From assembly GCF_900111015.1 (NCBI RefSeq), contig NZ_FOFS01000001.1:447218-511217 (forward strand): 64,000 bases of DNA, in the 5' to 3' direction. The notes below the pieces were generated by a model. The model was not told the origin of the DNA. It ran no database searches and saw only the letters and a list, made by a program, of their open reading frames with translations. This stretch comes from Solimonas aquatica (GTDB lineage Bacteria; Pseudomonadota; Gammaproteobacteria; Nevskiales; Nevskiaceae). Made by a program: the position numbers and the translations under genes. Position 1 is the stretch's first letter. Each line of letters opens with the position of its first letter. Positions 48,271 through 56,121 of the stretch are shown in pieces.

Positions 48271-48786
48271 CTATGCGCGTGAGGATGCATTCCCGCCGGA
48301 ATGCGTCGCGCCATCCAGACGCTCGGCCAGGCGGGCACGGGCCCGCGCGAGCCGGCTCATCACCGTGCCGATGGGAACCTCCAGAAACTCGGCGGCCTGC
48401 TGATACGACATGCCATCGAGCACCACCAGATTCAGCACCACTCTTTGTTCCTCGGGCAAGCTGCGCATCGCCAGCCTCAGTTCCTGCCATTGCAGACTCT
48501 GGACGTGCGAGTCGCGGCCATCCTCACCCACCAGTTCATCCGTGTCATCGAGCGACTCGGCCCTGCGCCGGTGCGCACGCAACTCATCGCGCCACAGGTT
48601 CTGGATGATGCGGTACATCCAGCTGTCCAGCGCCGAACCCGGCGTCCACTGCGCCGCGTGCCGCAGCGCCCGCTCCACTGCCGCCTGCACCAGATCATCG
48701 GCCTCGTGCTCCGCCTGACTCACGGTCAGCGCAAAACGTCGCAGGCGTGGCAACAGGGCCAGCAACTGGCGCTTGAATTCATCCAT
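48271..48786 (-). CDS. ECF-family RNA polymerase sigma factor
   Basis: A 171-residue group 4 sigma factor. Region 2 is at about 20-85 (AEHEADDLVQAAVERALRHAAQWTPGSALDSWMYRIIQNLWRDELRAHRRR). A short acidic linker follows (ESLDDTDELVGEDGRD). Region 4 is at about 105-160 with LPEEQRVVLNLVVLDGMSYQQAAEFLEVPIGTVMSRLARAR. No extra C-terminal sensor domain is present. It is followed after 9 bases by the anti-sigma ATG, and preceded by an ECF-type promoter with the same sequence blocks as that of the DUF5666 gene, implying autoregulation. Divergent from the S8 protease gene. Confidence 0.93.
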   Translation of the reverse strand: MDEFKRQLLALLPRLRRFALTVSQAEHEADDLVQAAVERALRHAAQWTPGSALDSWMYRIIQNLWRDELRAHRRRAESLDDTDELVGEDGRDSHVQSLQWQELRLAMRSLPEEQRVVLNLVVLDGMSYQQAAEFLEVPIGTVMSRLARARARLAERLDGATHSGGNASSRA

Positions 48787-48814
48787 GCCTGCAATCTGCT
48801 CATGCTGGTGATAT

Positions 48815-48840
48815 AACGATTCAGACCCTCAGTTTATTCC
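48815..48840 (-). promoter_or_regulatory. ECF-type promoter of the sigma/anti-sigma operon
   Basis: Minus strand: GGAATAAA (48840-48833), ten bases, GAATCGTT (48822-48815), ending about 29 bases before the sigma ATG. It shares both 8-base blocks with the element at 46528-46552. GGAAT to CGTT spacing is 17 bp here and 16 bp there. Confidence 0.7.
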
Positions 48841-48872
48841 AGTCCCACGATGCTTCTTTCATCCGCCGCATC

Positions 48873-50384
48873 ATGAGCCGGCATCGTCGTCCCCCCTTCA
48901 GCAGTCTGCTGCTGGCCTGCGCCCTGGCCAGCGCGCTGCTGCAAGCCGCAGCGGTACAGGCCAGGGACGACGCCGATGGCGGCCGCGAGTCGCAGGCCCG
49001 CGAGCGAGGCGATGCCGGGCGCGGCGGTGAACATGCAGTCCGTGACAGTGCGCGCCAGGAGCAGAACCGCAGCGAGAGTCGCGGCGAAAGACATGGTGAT
49101 GCCCTCAGGCCGGAGACCAGGACAGCGCAGGACGCCGTCAAGGCACAGGCCGATGCGCAGAAGGACGCCCGCAAACTCGCCGAGGACAGCGCCAGGGAGC
49201 AGGCCAAGGCGGCTGAGGATGCGGACAAGGAACAGGGCAAGGACGAACACAACGAACGCAAGGAAGCGGTGCCGCGCAGCGAGGGCGCGCTGCACGCGCT
49301 GGAACGACTGCACATCGAACGCGATGCGCAGGGGCTGGAGCGCGTGCAGGGCGAGGTGCTGGTGGTCGGCGGCGCGGAACTCGCCGGTCGTGTTCGCGAC
49401 GCCGGCTACCGGGTGCTCGCCGAGCAGAGACTCGCCGAGCGTGAGGAGCTGATGTTGCGCGTGGCCCTGGCCAGCTCGCGGACGCTGGAGCAGACCCTGA
49501 CCGAGCTGCGCACGCTGCTGCCAGCGGCCTGGATCGCACCGAACCACATCTACCGACCTTCGGCGAGCACGCGCGCAGCGGCGCCGGCAACGGAGCGCGG
49601 CGACGCCAAGGCGATGCCGATCCCGGCGCGCGGCGCCGGCAACACCATCGGCCTGCTCGACACCGGCGCCGATCCTCGCAGCCCGCTGCTGACAGCGGCG
49701 CTGCAGCACATGCAGAGCTTCACACGCAACACTTACACAGCACGCGCCCACGGCACGCTGGTGGCGGAACTCGCGGCCTCACGCGGCGCGAGTCTGGCCG
49801 TCGCGGATGTCTTTGCTGCCGACGAGGATGATTTTCTGGTGGCGCCGGCGGACGCCATGGCCGCCGCGCTGTCCTGGCTGCTCGCCCAGCATGTGGCCGT
49901 GATCAACATCAGCATCGAAGGGCCGGACAACGCGATCATGGCCCTGATGATCCGCCGCGCCATCGCTGCGGGTGTAGTCGTCGTGGCGGCGGCAGGCAAC
50001 CGCGGGCCTGCGGCGGCGCCAGCGTATCCGGCGGCCTATCCCGACGTGATCGCGGTCACCGCCATCGACCGCGACGGGCAGGTCTACCGCCGGGCCAATC
50101 ATGGCAGCTACATCAGCTTCGCCGCGCCGGGTGTCAACATCGTCAGTGCCGGACATTCCTACGACGGCAAGCCGGTATCCGGCACCTCGTTCGCGGCGCC
50201 GCAGATTGCAGCCCTGGCCGCCGAACAGCTGCTGGTGCCGAGCAGCGACAGCCTGCCGGCTGCGACACGCGTGATGGCCCAGCTGCGTCGCCAGGCCCGC
50301 GATCTCGGTGTCGCAGGATTCGATCCCGTCTACGGCTGGGGCGTACCCGAAGCCGCGACCGCCGGCGCCGGCTCGTATCGCTGA
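48873..50384 (+). CDS. Secreted subtilisin-like serine protease (S8 family)
   Basis: A 503-residue exported protease with signal peptide at about 1-30. A highly charged Asp/Glu/Arg/Lys/Gln-rich segment covers about 31-133. A propeptide-like alpha/beta domain lies at about 138-230 (LERVQGEVLVVGGAELAGRVRDAGYRVL), followed by the catalytic domain. The triad is complete: D263 (LLDTGAD), H293 (ARAHGTLVAEL) and S439 (SGTSFAAPQIAAL), with oxyanion N376 (AAAGNRG). No C-terminal anchor or autotransporter domain is present. It is transcribed divergently from the ECF sigma operon with 86 bases between starts and could act on, or be controlled by, that sigma/anti-sigma pair. Confidence 0.92.
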   Translation: MSRHRRPPFSSLLLACALASALLQAAAVQARDDADGGRESQARERGDAGRGGEHAVRDSARQEQNRSESRGERHGDALRPETRTAQDAVKAQADAQKDARKLAEDSAREQAKAAEDADKEQGKDEHNERKEAVPRSEGALHALERLHIERDAQGLERVQGEVLVVGGAELAGRVRDAGYRVLAEQRLAEREELMLRVALASSRTLEQTLTELRTLLPAAWIAPNHIYRPSASTRAAAPATERGDAKAMPIPARGAGNTIGLLDTGADPRSPLLTAALQHMQSFTRNTYTARAHGTLVAELAASRGASLAVADVFAADEDDFLVAPADAMAAALSWLLAQHVAVINISIEGPDNAIMALMIRRAIAAGVVVVAAAGNRGPAAAPAYPAAYPDVIAVTAIDRDGQVYRRANHGSYISFAAPGVNIVSAGHSYDGKPVSGTSFAAPQIAALAAEQLLVPSSDSLPAATRVMAQLRRQARDLGVAGFDPVYGWGVPEAATAGAGSYR

Positions 50385-50395
50385 AGCGCGGCTGA

Positions 50396-51304
50396 TCAGG
50401 CCGCCGCCTTCAGCGCCTCACCGCCCAGCACCGCCTGCAGATCCTTGAGCAGCGCGGCCAGCTCGCCGGACATCAGCGCGAACTCGGCATCGAACTGTTC
50501 CTGGGCACTGAGCGTGCCGGCCTCTTCGCGCGCCTTTTCGATGTCCTCGAAGCGCAGCTTCTTGATCTCGAACTTGTCGGTGAGCAGAAAAGTCGCCCGC
50601 ACGTTCCAGCGCAGACCCAGGCGCGTCACCAGCTTGCCGCCGGCGATGTGCTGGCGGATTTCCGCGCCGTCGAGTGCATGGCGCAGGTAGCGGATGGTGG
50701 GCTTCACCGCATCCTTGCCGCTGAGCTCGCATTCCTGATCGATATCGAAAGTGCCCGGCGCCTGGCCGGCGGAGAGCCAGCCGGTCATCGCCATCGACGG
50801 CGACTGCGCCAGCTCCGGCAGTTCCAGATTCAGGCCCGGCACCGCGTCGCGCAGCATCTCCAGCAGTTCCTCGGCGCGCGCCGGCGAGGCCGCGTCCACC
50901 ACCAGCCAGCCGGAAGCCGGATCGAGCCAGGCGCGGGTGACGCGGCGCTTGGCGAAGGCGCGCGGCATCAGCTCGGCGGTGACCGCGTCCTTGATGTCGC
51001 GCAGCTGCTTGCGGCCAGGCTTGAAGCCCTGGCGCTGCTCCAGTTCCTGCGCACGTTGCTCCGTTTCCTGGCGCACCACGGCGGCGGGCAGGATTTTCTG
51101 CTCCACGCCCAGCGCGATCAGCATCTGCCGGCCCTGGCCGTAGACCAGCTGCTCGGTGCCGGGCACTTTCACCCAGCCCCGGCTCTGCGGATTGAGACCG
51201 ATGCAAGGCTGCAGCTGGCGCGGCGACAGGCGTTCTTCCAGAGCACCGGGGGCCAGCGTCCACTCGCCTGCCAGACGATAGGTCTGCAGATTCTTGAACC
51301 ACAT
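50396..51304 (-). CDS. rdgC: Recombination-associated protein RdgC
   Basis: Ring-shaped DNA-binding dimer that limits RecA-dependent recombination. The 302 aa product (E. coli about 303) begins MWFKNLQTYRL, the family N terminus. It has LSPRQLQPCIGLNPQSRGWVKV, FKPGRKQLRDIKDAVTAELMPRAF, DAASPARAEELLEMLRD and LRWNVRATFLLTDKFEIKKLRFEDI. The ATG at 51304 is chosen because it gives the conserved start; the longer frame to 51442 overlaps the RDD gene. Convergent with the S8 gene, with only 11 bases between stop codons. Confidence 0.96.
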   Translation of the reverse strand: MWFKNLQTYRLAGEWTLAPGALEERLSPRQLQPCIGLNPQSRGWVKVPGTEQLVYGQGRQMLIALGVEQKILPAAVVRQETEQRAQELEQRQGFKPGRKQLRDIKDAVTAELMPRAFAKRRVTRAWLDPASGWLVVDAASPARAEELLEMLRDAVPGLNLELPELAQSPSMAMTGWLSAGQAPGTFDIDQECELSGKDAVKPTIRYLRHALDGAEIRQHIAGGKLVTRLGLRWNVRATFLLTDKFEIKKLRFEDIEKAREEAGTLSAQEQFDAEFALMSGELAALLKDLQAVLGGEALKAAA

Positions 51305-51440
51305 GGGAGGGATCGTCCTTAAAAAGTCGTTGACGCGACCACGGCGGGCCGCGCAAAAGCGGGCGGCGATTCTAGCAAGCCCGCGCTGTTCTTTTTCGAA
51401 GCGCTCGCTATCCTGAGCGCCCCTCGCCGCCCGCCCCGTC

Positions 51441-51962
51441 ATGTCCCGTTCCGAAACCTTGCAGCCCGCACCGATCTGGCGCCGCCTCGCCGCCTCGGTT
51501 TACGACGGACTCTTGCTGCTGGGCCTGTGGATGTCAGCCATCCTGGTCGAGGAAGTGCTGCGCGCCCTGTTCGGTTTCGGGCACGCCTGGGCGGCGCTGC
51601 GCGCGTATCTGTTGCTGCTGGGCTTCTGCTTTTTCGGCTGGTCCTGGACGCATGGTGGCCAGACCCTGGGCATGCGCGCCTGGCGCCTGCGCGTGGACAG
51701 CGCGTACGGCCCCGGTCTGCGCTGGCCGGCGGCCCTGAGCCGTTACGCCCTGCTGCTGTGCTGCTGGGGCGTGAGCCTGGCGCCGCTGCTGGCGCGTCTG
51801 CCGCAGGTGCGTGAAGAGCCCCTGGCGCGGCCGGTCACCCTGGTCTGCCTGACCCTGCTGGTACTGGGCTTCACCGCGATGCGCCTGGACCGTCTGCGTC
51901 GCGGTCCGCAGGATCACCTCAGCGGCAGCCTCGTGGTGCTGCTGCCCAGGACGCCGGGCTAG
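51441..51962 (+). CDS. RDD family membrane protein
   Basis: A 173-residue inner-membrane protein with the RDD signature: an early Arg (WRRLAASVYDGLLLLGLW), Asp22 in the first helix region, and later GGQTLGMRAWRLRVDS. Three or four hydrophobic segments lie near 22-40, 50-68, 98-120 and 130-148. Some members of the family influence ion or osmolyte transport; no function can be assigned here. Divergent from rdgC (136 bases between starts). No strong ribosome binding site is visible. Confidence 0.85.
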   Translation: MSRSETLQPAPIWRRLAASVYDGLLLLGLWMSAILVEEVLRALFGFGHAWAALRAYLLLLGFCFFGWSWTHGGQTLGMRAWRLRVDSAYGPGLRWPAALSRYALLLCCWGVSLAPLLARLPQVREEPLARPVTLVCLTLLVLGFTAMRLDRLRRGPQDHLSGSLVVLLPRTPG

Positions 51963-52111
51963 CGGTCTGTTGCCCGCCAGGCGAGCCATAACACCGTGTC
52001 CTTCGGTCCATGGCGGCGCTGCAAATCCTGGCGATAGCGCTGCTGGTGCTGCGGTTTGCGCCTTGCCGCGAACCAGGGTCCATCGATTTCATGCGTGCCG
52101 CCCGCCCGGCT

Positions 52112-52627
52112 TCACTTGGCCGGCGGCGGTGCCGGGCGCTGAATCAGCGGCTGCAGATTGCTCATCACCTGCTTGGCGTCGAAGGCTTTCACGTTGTCGT
52201 CGGCCTTGGCGCCGGAAAACATCAGCACATTGGCCTGCGCCTCGTACTGCGTGATCGGCGTGACGCTGGACACCCCGGTGGCAAAGCGCGGCCGCCACCA
52301 GTAGCCGCCGAAGCCATCGTAGTTTTCGATGTAGCGGGTATTGGCCTCGGTGCCGTCGGAGACCAGCACGAAGTAATCGTAGCCATTGGCCACGGTCAGC
52401 TCGGCGGCGCGATACAGCAGGTAGTTCTCCACGGTCTGCTTGGGCGTGGAGGAGTTGCCGTTGAAGGTGACCCGGAAGCGGTTCTTCTCGATGCGCTGCT
52501 CGAAATAACCATAGCCCTGGTTTTCCGGTTGATACGGCGTGGCCGTGGCGCAGGCGGCGAGCACGCCCAGCAGCGACAGCGCAAGGCCAGTGCGCAGCAG
52601 AACGGCGGCAGAGATTGAGTCGGACAT
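52112..52627 (-). CDS. CC0125/CC1285-type lipoprotein
   Basis: A 171-residue lipoprotein with lipobox VLAAC (Cys26). The mature part reads TATPYQPENQGYGYFEQRIEKNRFRVTFNGNSSTPKQTVENYLLYRAAELTVANGYDYFVLVSD. This is the hallmark of the widespread CC0125/CC1285 lipoprotein family, whose function is unknown. A Pro-rich tail ends the protein. The ATG at 52627 has GGAG six bases upstream (CTGGAGTGTCTT); the longer frame upstream is noncoding. It stands alone between the RDD gene (convergent) and pepA (divergent). Confidence 0.82.
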   Translation of the reverse strand: MSDSISAAVLLRTGLALSLLGVLAACATATPYQPENQGYGYFEQRIEKNRFRVTFNGNSSTPKQTVENYLLYRAAELTVANGYDYFVLVSDGTEANTRYIENYDGFGGYWWRPRFATGVSSVTPITQYEAQANVLMFSGAKADDNVKAFDAKQVMSNLQPLIQRPAPPPAK

Positions 52628-52915
52628 AAGACACTCCAGAAGATCGGCCCGGACCCAGCCGGGTTTCGCCATATTAACCATGACCGGGCTTTCAGCCGGC
52701 TTGTTCCCGCATCGCGGTCGCAAGGCAAACCGAAAAAAGCAGCGGCAGCCCGGCGCAAAGGCCCCATAAGCACCCGTTTTTTAAAAGCTTGCCCTCTTGT
52801 GGCGGGACTGCCAGGCGCTAGAATGCCGGCTCGCCCGGGCGACTGAACGCAGCGCATTCCAATGCCGCGCAGGGCGGACGCCATCCCATCAACCAAAAGG
52901 CTTCCCAAGTTTTCC
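52628..52915. other. Divergent gap upstream of pepA
   Basis: 288 bases. A possible pepA promoter, TTGTGG (52797-52802), 16-bp spacer, TAGAAT (52819-52824), is visible, and a run of six T precedes it at 52777-52782. The rest holds no recognisable gene or repeat. The ATG of pepA is about 90 bases after the -10 box. Confidence 0.4.
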
Positions 52916-54427
52916 ATGGAATATTTTGTAAAAAGCGGCAGTCCGGAAAAGCAGCGCGTGGCTTGCGTGATCGTGGGCATCTTCGACCGGCGCTCGCCCA
53001 GCACGGCCGCCGCCGCCATCGAGGAAGTCAGCGACGGCGCCATCGCCTCGGTGATGCGTCGCGGCGACATGGACGGCAAGCTCGGCGCCACGCTGCTGCT
53101 GCACAATGTCCCCGGCATCTTCGCTGATCGCGTGCTGCTGGTGGGCCTGGGCAAGGAACGCAATTTCGACGAAGCCGCCTATCGCCGCGTGCACGTGGCC
53201 GCCGCCCGCGCCCTGCGCAACACCGGCGCCATCGACGCGGTGTCTTACCTGAGCCATCTGCCGGTGAAGTCGCGCGACTTCCACTGGAACGTGCAGCAGG
53301 CGGTGCTGGCCACCGAGGACAGCTACTACCGCTTCGACGACTGCCGTGGCGAGAAGGCGCGCGAGGAAATCACGCCGCCCAAGCTGGAGCGCTACACCTT
53401 CGACGTGCCGCGCCGCTCCGACCTGCCGGCCGGCGAGCGCGGCCTGGCCGAAGCCCTGGCGATCGCCAAGGGCGTGGCCCTGACCAAGAACCTGGGCAAC
53501 CTGCCGGGCAATCTCTGCACGCCCACGTATCTGGCCGAGCAGGCCAAGAAGATGCCGGCGCCGATCAAGGCCAAGGTGCTGGAGAAGGCCGACATGGAGC
53601 GCCTGGGCATGGGCGCGCTGCTGTCGGTGGCCAAGGGCTCCAGCCAGCCGCCGAAGCTGATCGTCATGGAATATCTGAAGGGCAAGAAGGGCGAAAAGCC
53701 CATCGCCCTGGTCGGCAAGGGTCTGACCTTCGACGCCGGCGGCATCTCCATCAAGCCGGCCGCCGGCATGGACGAGATGAAGTTCGACATGTGCGGCGGC
53801 GCCTCGGTGTTCGGCGCTCTGCTCGCCATCGCCGAACTCAAGCTGCCGGTGAACGTGGTGGGCGTGATCGCCGCCACCGAAAACCTGCTCAATGGCGAGG
53901 CCAACAAGCCCGGCGACATCGTCACCAGCATGGCCGGCATCACCATCGAGGTGCTCAACACCGATGCCGAAGGCCGCCTGATTCTCTGCGACGCGCTGAC
54001 CTACGTGGAGCGCGAGTACGAGCCCAGCCTGTGCATCGACATGGCCACGCTCACCGGCGCCTGCGTGGTGGCCCTGGGCAGCCCGGCCAGCGGCTTGTTC
54101 ACCAACACCCCGGCCCTGGGCCGCGCGCTGATCGCTGCCGGCGAACAGAGCGGCGACCGCGTCTGGGAACTGCCGCTGTGGTCCGACTACGACGACAACA
54201 TCAAGAGCGAGTTCGCCGACATCGCCAACATCGCCACCCGCAACGGCAAGGAAGCCGGCGCCATCATCGGTGCCACCTTCCTGCACCGTTTCACGCGCAA
54301 GATGAAGTGGGCGCATCTGGACATCGCCGGCACCGCCTGGGTGGGCAAGAAGGCCTCCGGTCGTCCGGTGCCGCTGCTGGTGCAGTACCTGCTCAATCTG
54401 GTCGCCAAGCAGGACGATAACGGCTGA
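52916..54427 (+). CDS. pepA: Leucyl aminopeptidase (cytosol aminopeptidase, M17)
   Basis: Hexameric two-metal aminopeptidase; in E. coli PepA also binds DNA in Xer recombination and carAB control. The 503 aa product has the metal and catalytic residues in VGKGLTFDAGGISIKPAAGMDEMKFDMCGGASV and the family signature NTDAEGRL. The start at 52916 (MEYFVKSGSPEKQ) matches the family; an upstream in-frame ATG (52862) would add 18 residues. pepA-holC-valS is a standard gammaproteobacterial cluster; here a phosphoethanolamine transferase-like gene is inserted after pepA. Confidence 0.97.
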   Translation: MEYFVKSGSPEKQRVACVIVGIFDRRSPSTAAAAIEEVSDGAIASVMRRGDMDGKLGATLLLHNVPGIFADRVLLVGLGKERNFDEAAYRRVHVAAARALRNTGAIDAVSYLSHLPVKSRDFHWNVQQAVLATEDSYYRFDDCRGEKAREEITPPKLERYTFDVPRRSDLPAGERGLAEALAIAKGVALTKNLGNLPGNLCTPTYLAEQAKKMPAPIKAKVLEKADMERLGMGALLSVAKGSSQPPKLIVMEYLKGKKGEKPIALVGKGLTFDAGGISIKPAAGMDEMKFDMCGGASVFGALLAIAELKLPVNVVGVIAATENLLNGEANKPGDIVTSMAGITIEVLNTDAEGRLILCDALTYVEREYEPSLCIDMATLTGACVVALGSPASGLFTNTPALGRALIAAGEQSGDRVWELPLWSDYDDNIKSEFADIANIATRNGKEAGAIIGATFLHRFTRKMKWAHLDIAGTAWVGKKASGRPVPLLVQYLLNLVAKQDDNG

Positions 54428-54473
54428 AGGCAGCGCTTGAAGCTGCCGCACCGCAGGGTCTGAGGAGAGAGGT

Positions 54474-56102
54474 TTGAAGCTGCAAGTCGTGTCGCGGGCG
54501 CTGCAACGGGAGCGCTGGTGCTGGCCGCTGGCCATGGCGCTGATGGCCGGCGCCTATCTGCTGATGGACATGAACTGGCGCGACACCGCGCTGGCGCTGA
54601 TCATCTACAGCTGCGGCCGCTTCCTGCTGCGCCAGTTCGCACCCCAGGCGCTGCACGGCGCACTGCAGCGTGTCTGGCTCACGGCCTTCGTGCTGGACCT
54701 GGGCGTCAAGTCCTTCCTGATCTCGGTCTACCAGACCAAGCCGGACGCGGTGCTGATCATCGACTCGCTGAGCAACACCAACTCCGGCGAGACCTTCGAG
54801 TTCATCGAGCAGTACTGGCGGCTGATCGGCCTGTTCCTGGGTGAGACCCTGCTGGTCGGCGTGCTGCTCTGGCGCCTGCTGCCGGCCGTGCAGGCCCGCA
54901 GCCGCGTCTCGCGCATCGGCGGTCTGGTGGTGCTGGCGCTGGTGCTGGGCCTGCAGTTCAACCCCACCTTCCGCCGCAACAATCCCTTCTACTTCTGGCC
55001 CAGCCAGGTCGGCAGCTACACAGCCTTCCAGAAGAACATCAAGACGCTGGGGCAGAAGCGCGAAGTGGCACGCCGCGAAATGCAGACGCAGTGGCAGCCG
55101 GTGTACCAGGGTCCGGCGCAGGACACGGTGGTGGTGGCGCTGGGCGAAAGCACCAGCCGCTGGGACTGGCAGCTCTACGGGTATCCGCGCCAGACCAATC
55201 CACAGCTGGCCAAGCTGGGCGATGAGCTGCTGGTGTTCCGCGATGTGCTCTCCGGCGCCGGCGGCACGGTGTCCTCGTTCAAGCTGATGCTGACGCCGCG
55301 CGATCTGCACAACCAGCTCGACGACGAGTCCTCACCCAGCGTGATGCTGCTGGCCAAGGCCGCCGGCTACAAGACCTTCTGGATTTCCAACCAGCACGAC
55401 CGCTACATCAACCCGCGCTTCGCCGAGGAAGCCGACGAGATGCATTTGGTCAACACCGGCGGCGGCCGCGGCGACCGCAAGCTCGACGAAGGCGTGCTGC
55501 CTTACTACGAACAGGCGCTGCGCGATCCGGCGCCGCGCAAGCTGATCGTGGTGCATCTGCTGGGCGCGCATCCGGACTATGCGCTGCGCTCGCCCGATGA
55601 CTTCAAGCGCTTCGACGGCGACCAGGACGCGGTGGGCCAGGCGCTCAAGGCCAGGGGCCGCAATGCCTGGGTGCGTTACGAGCGCGACGTCTACGACGAC
55701 GCCATGCTCTACCAGGACCACATCCTCGCCAGGCTGCTGGACACGCTGAAGGCCAGCAGCGGCGGCAGCAGCGCCTCCTTCCTCTACACCTCCGATCACG
55801 CCCAGGAAGTGGGCCATACCCGCGACTTCGCCGGCCATTCCGGCGAGGAGCCGGGCCAGGTGGTGCCGCTGCTGATCTGGCTGTCCTCGCCCCTGCCCGC
55901 ACCGCAGGCACAGGCCCTGGAGCAGCGTCCCTACCAGACCGACCGTCTGGACTGGACGCTGCTGGATCTGCTGCACATCAAGACCCGTCGCGATCTGCCC
56001 GGCGCCAGCCTGCTCTCGGCCGACTACCACGCCCTGCCGCGCTATCTGGTCAACCACCCACGCCAGCCGTATCAGCCCTCGACGCGGGCGCCAGTACCCT
56101 GA
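54474..56102 (+). CDS. Phosphoethanolamine transferase-like membrane protein (EptA/CptA family)
   Basis: A 542-residue inner-membrane enzyme of the sulfatase/alkaline phosphatase fold. About five N-terminal membrane helices (about 15-165) precede a periplasmic domain. That domain has VVVALGESTSRWDWQLYGYPR (E225 metal ligand), the presumed Thr nucleophile T265 in SGAGGTVSSFKL, HLLGAHPDYALR and the C-terminal SDHAQEVGHTRDFAGHSG. Such enzymes decorate lipid A or core heptose with phosphoethanolamine; the acceptor here cannot be named. The start is TTG at 54474 behind AGGAG (6-base spacing), giving MKLQVV. It lies between pepA and holC, an unusual position. Confidence 0.85.
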   Translation: MKLQVVSRALQRERWCWPLAMALMAGAYLLMDMNWRDTALALIIYSCGRFLLRQFAPQALHGALQRVWLTAFVLDLGVKSFLISVYQTKPDAVLIIDSLSNTNSGETFEFIEQYWRLIGLFLGETLLVGVLLWRLLPAVQARSRVSRIGGLVVLALVLGLQFNPTFRRNNPFYFWPSQVGSYTAFQKNIKTLGQKREVARREMQTQWQPVYQGPAQDTVVVALGESTSRWDWQLYGYPRQTNPQLAKLGDELLVFRDVLSGAGGTVSSFKLMLTPRDLHNQLDDESSPSVMLLAKAAGYKTFWISNQHDRYINPRFAEEADEMHLVNTGGGRGDRKLDEGVLPYYEQALRDPAPRKLIVVHLLGAHPDYALRSPDDFKRFDGDQDAVGQALKARGRNAWVRYERDVYDDAMLYQDHILARLLDTLKASSGGSSASFLYTSDHAQEVGHTRDFAGHSGEEPGQVVPLLIWLSSPLPAPQAQALEQRPYQTDRLDWTLLDLLHIKTRRDLPGASLLSADYHALPRYLVNHPRQPYQPSTRAPVP

Positions 56103-56103
56103 T

Positions 56104-56120
56104 CGCGCATACAATGCGCG
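56104..56120. repeat. Palindrome abutting the holC start
   Basis: CGCGCAT-ACA-ATGCGCG: a 7-bp stem that ends one base before the holC ATG (56122). It would occupy the ribosome-binding region and may limit holC translation. Confidence 0.4.
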
Positions 56121-56121
56121 C

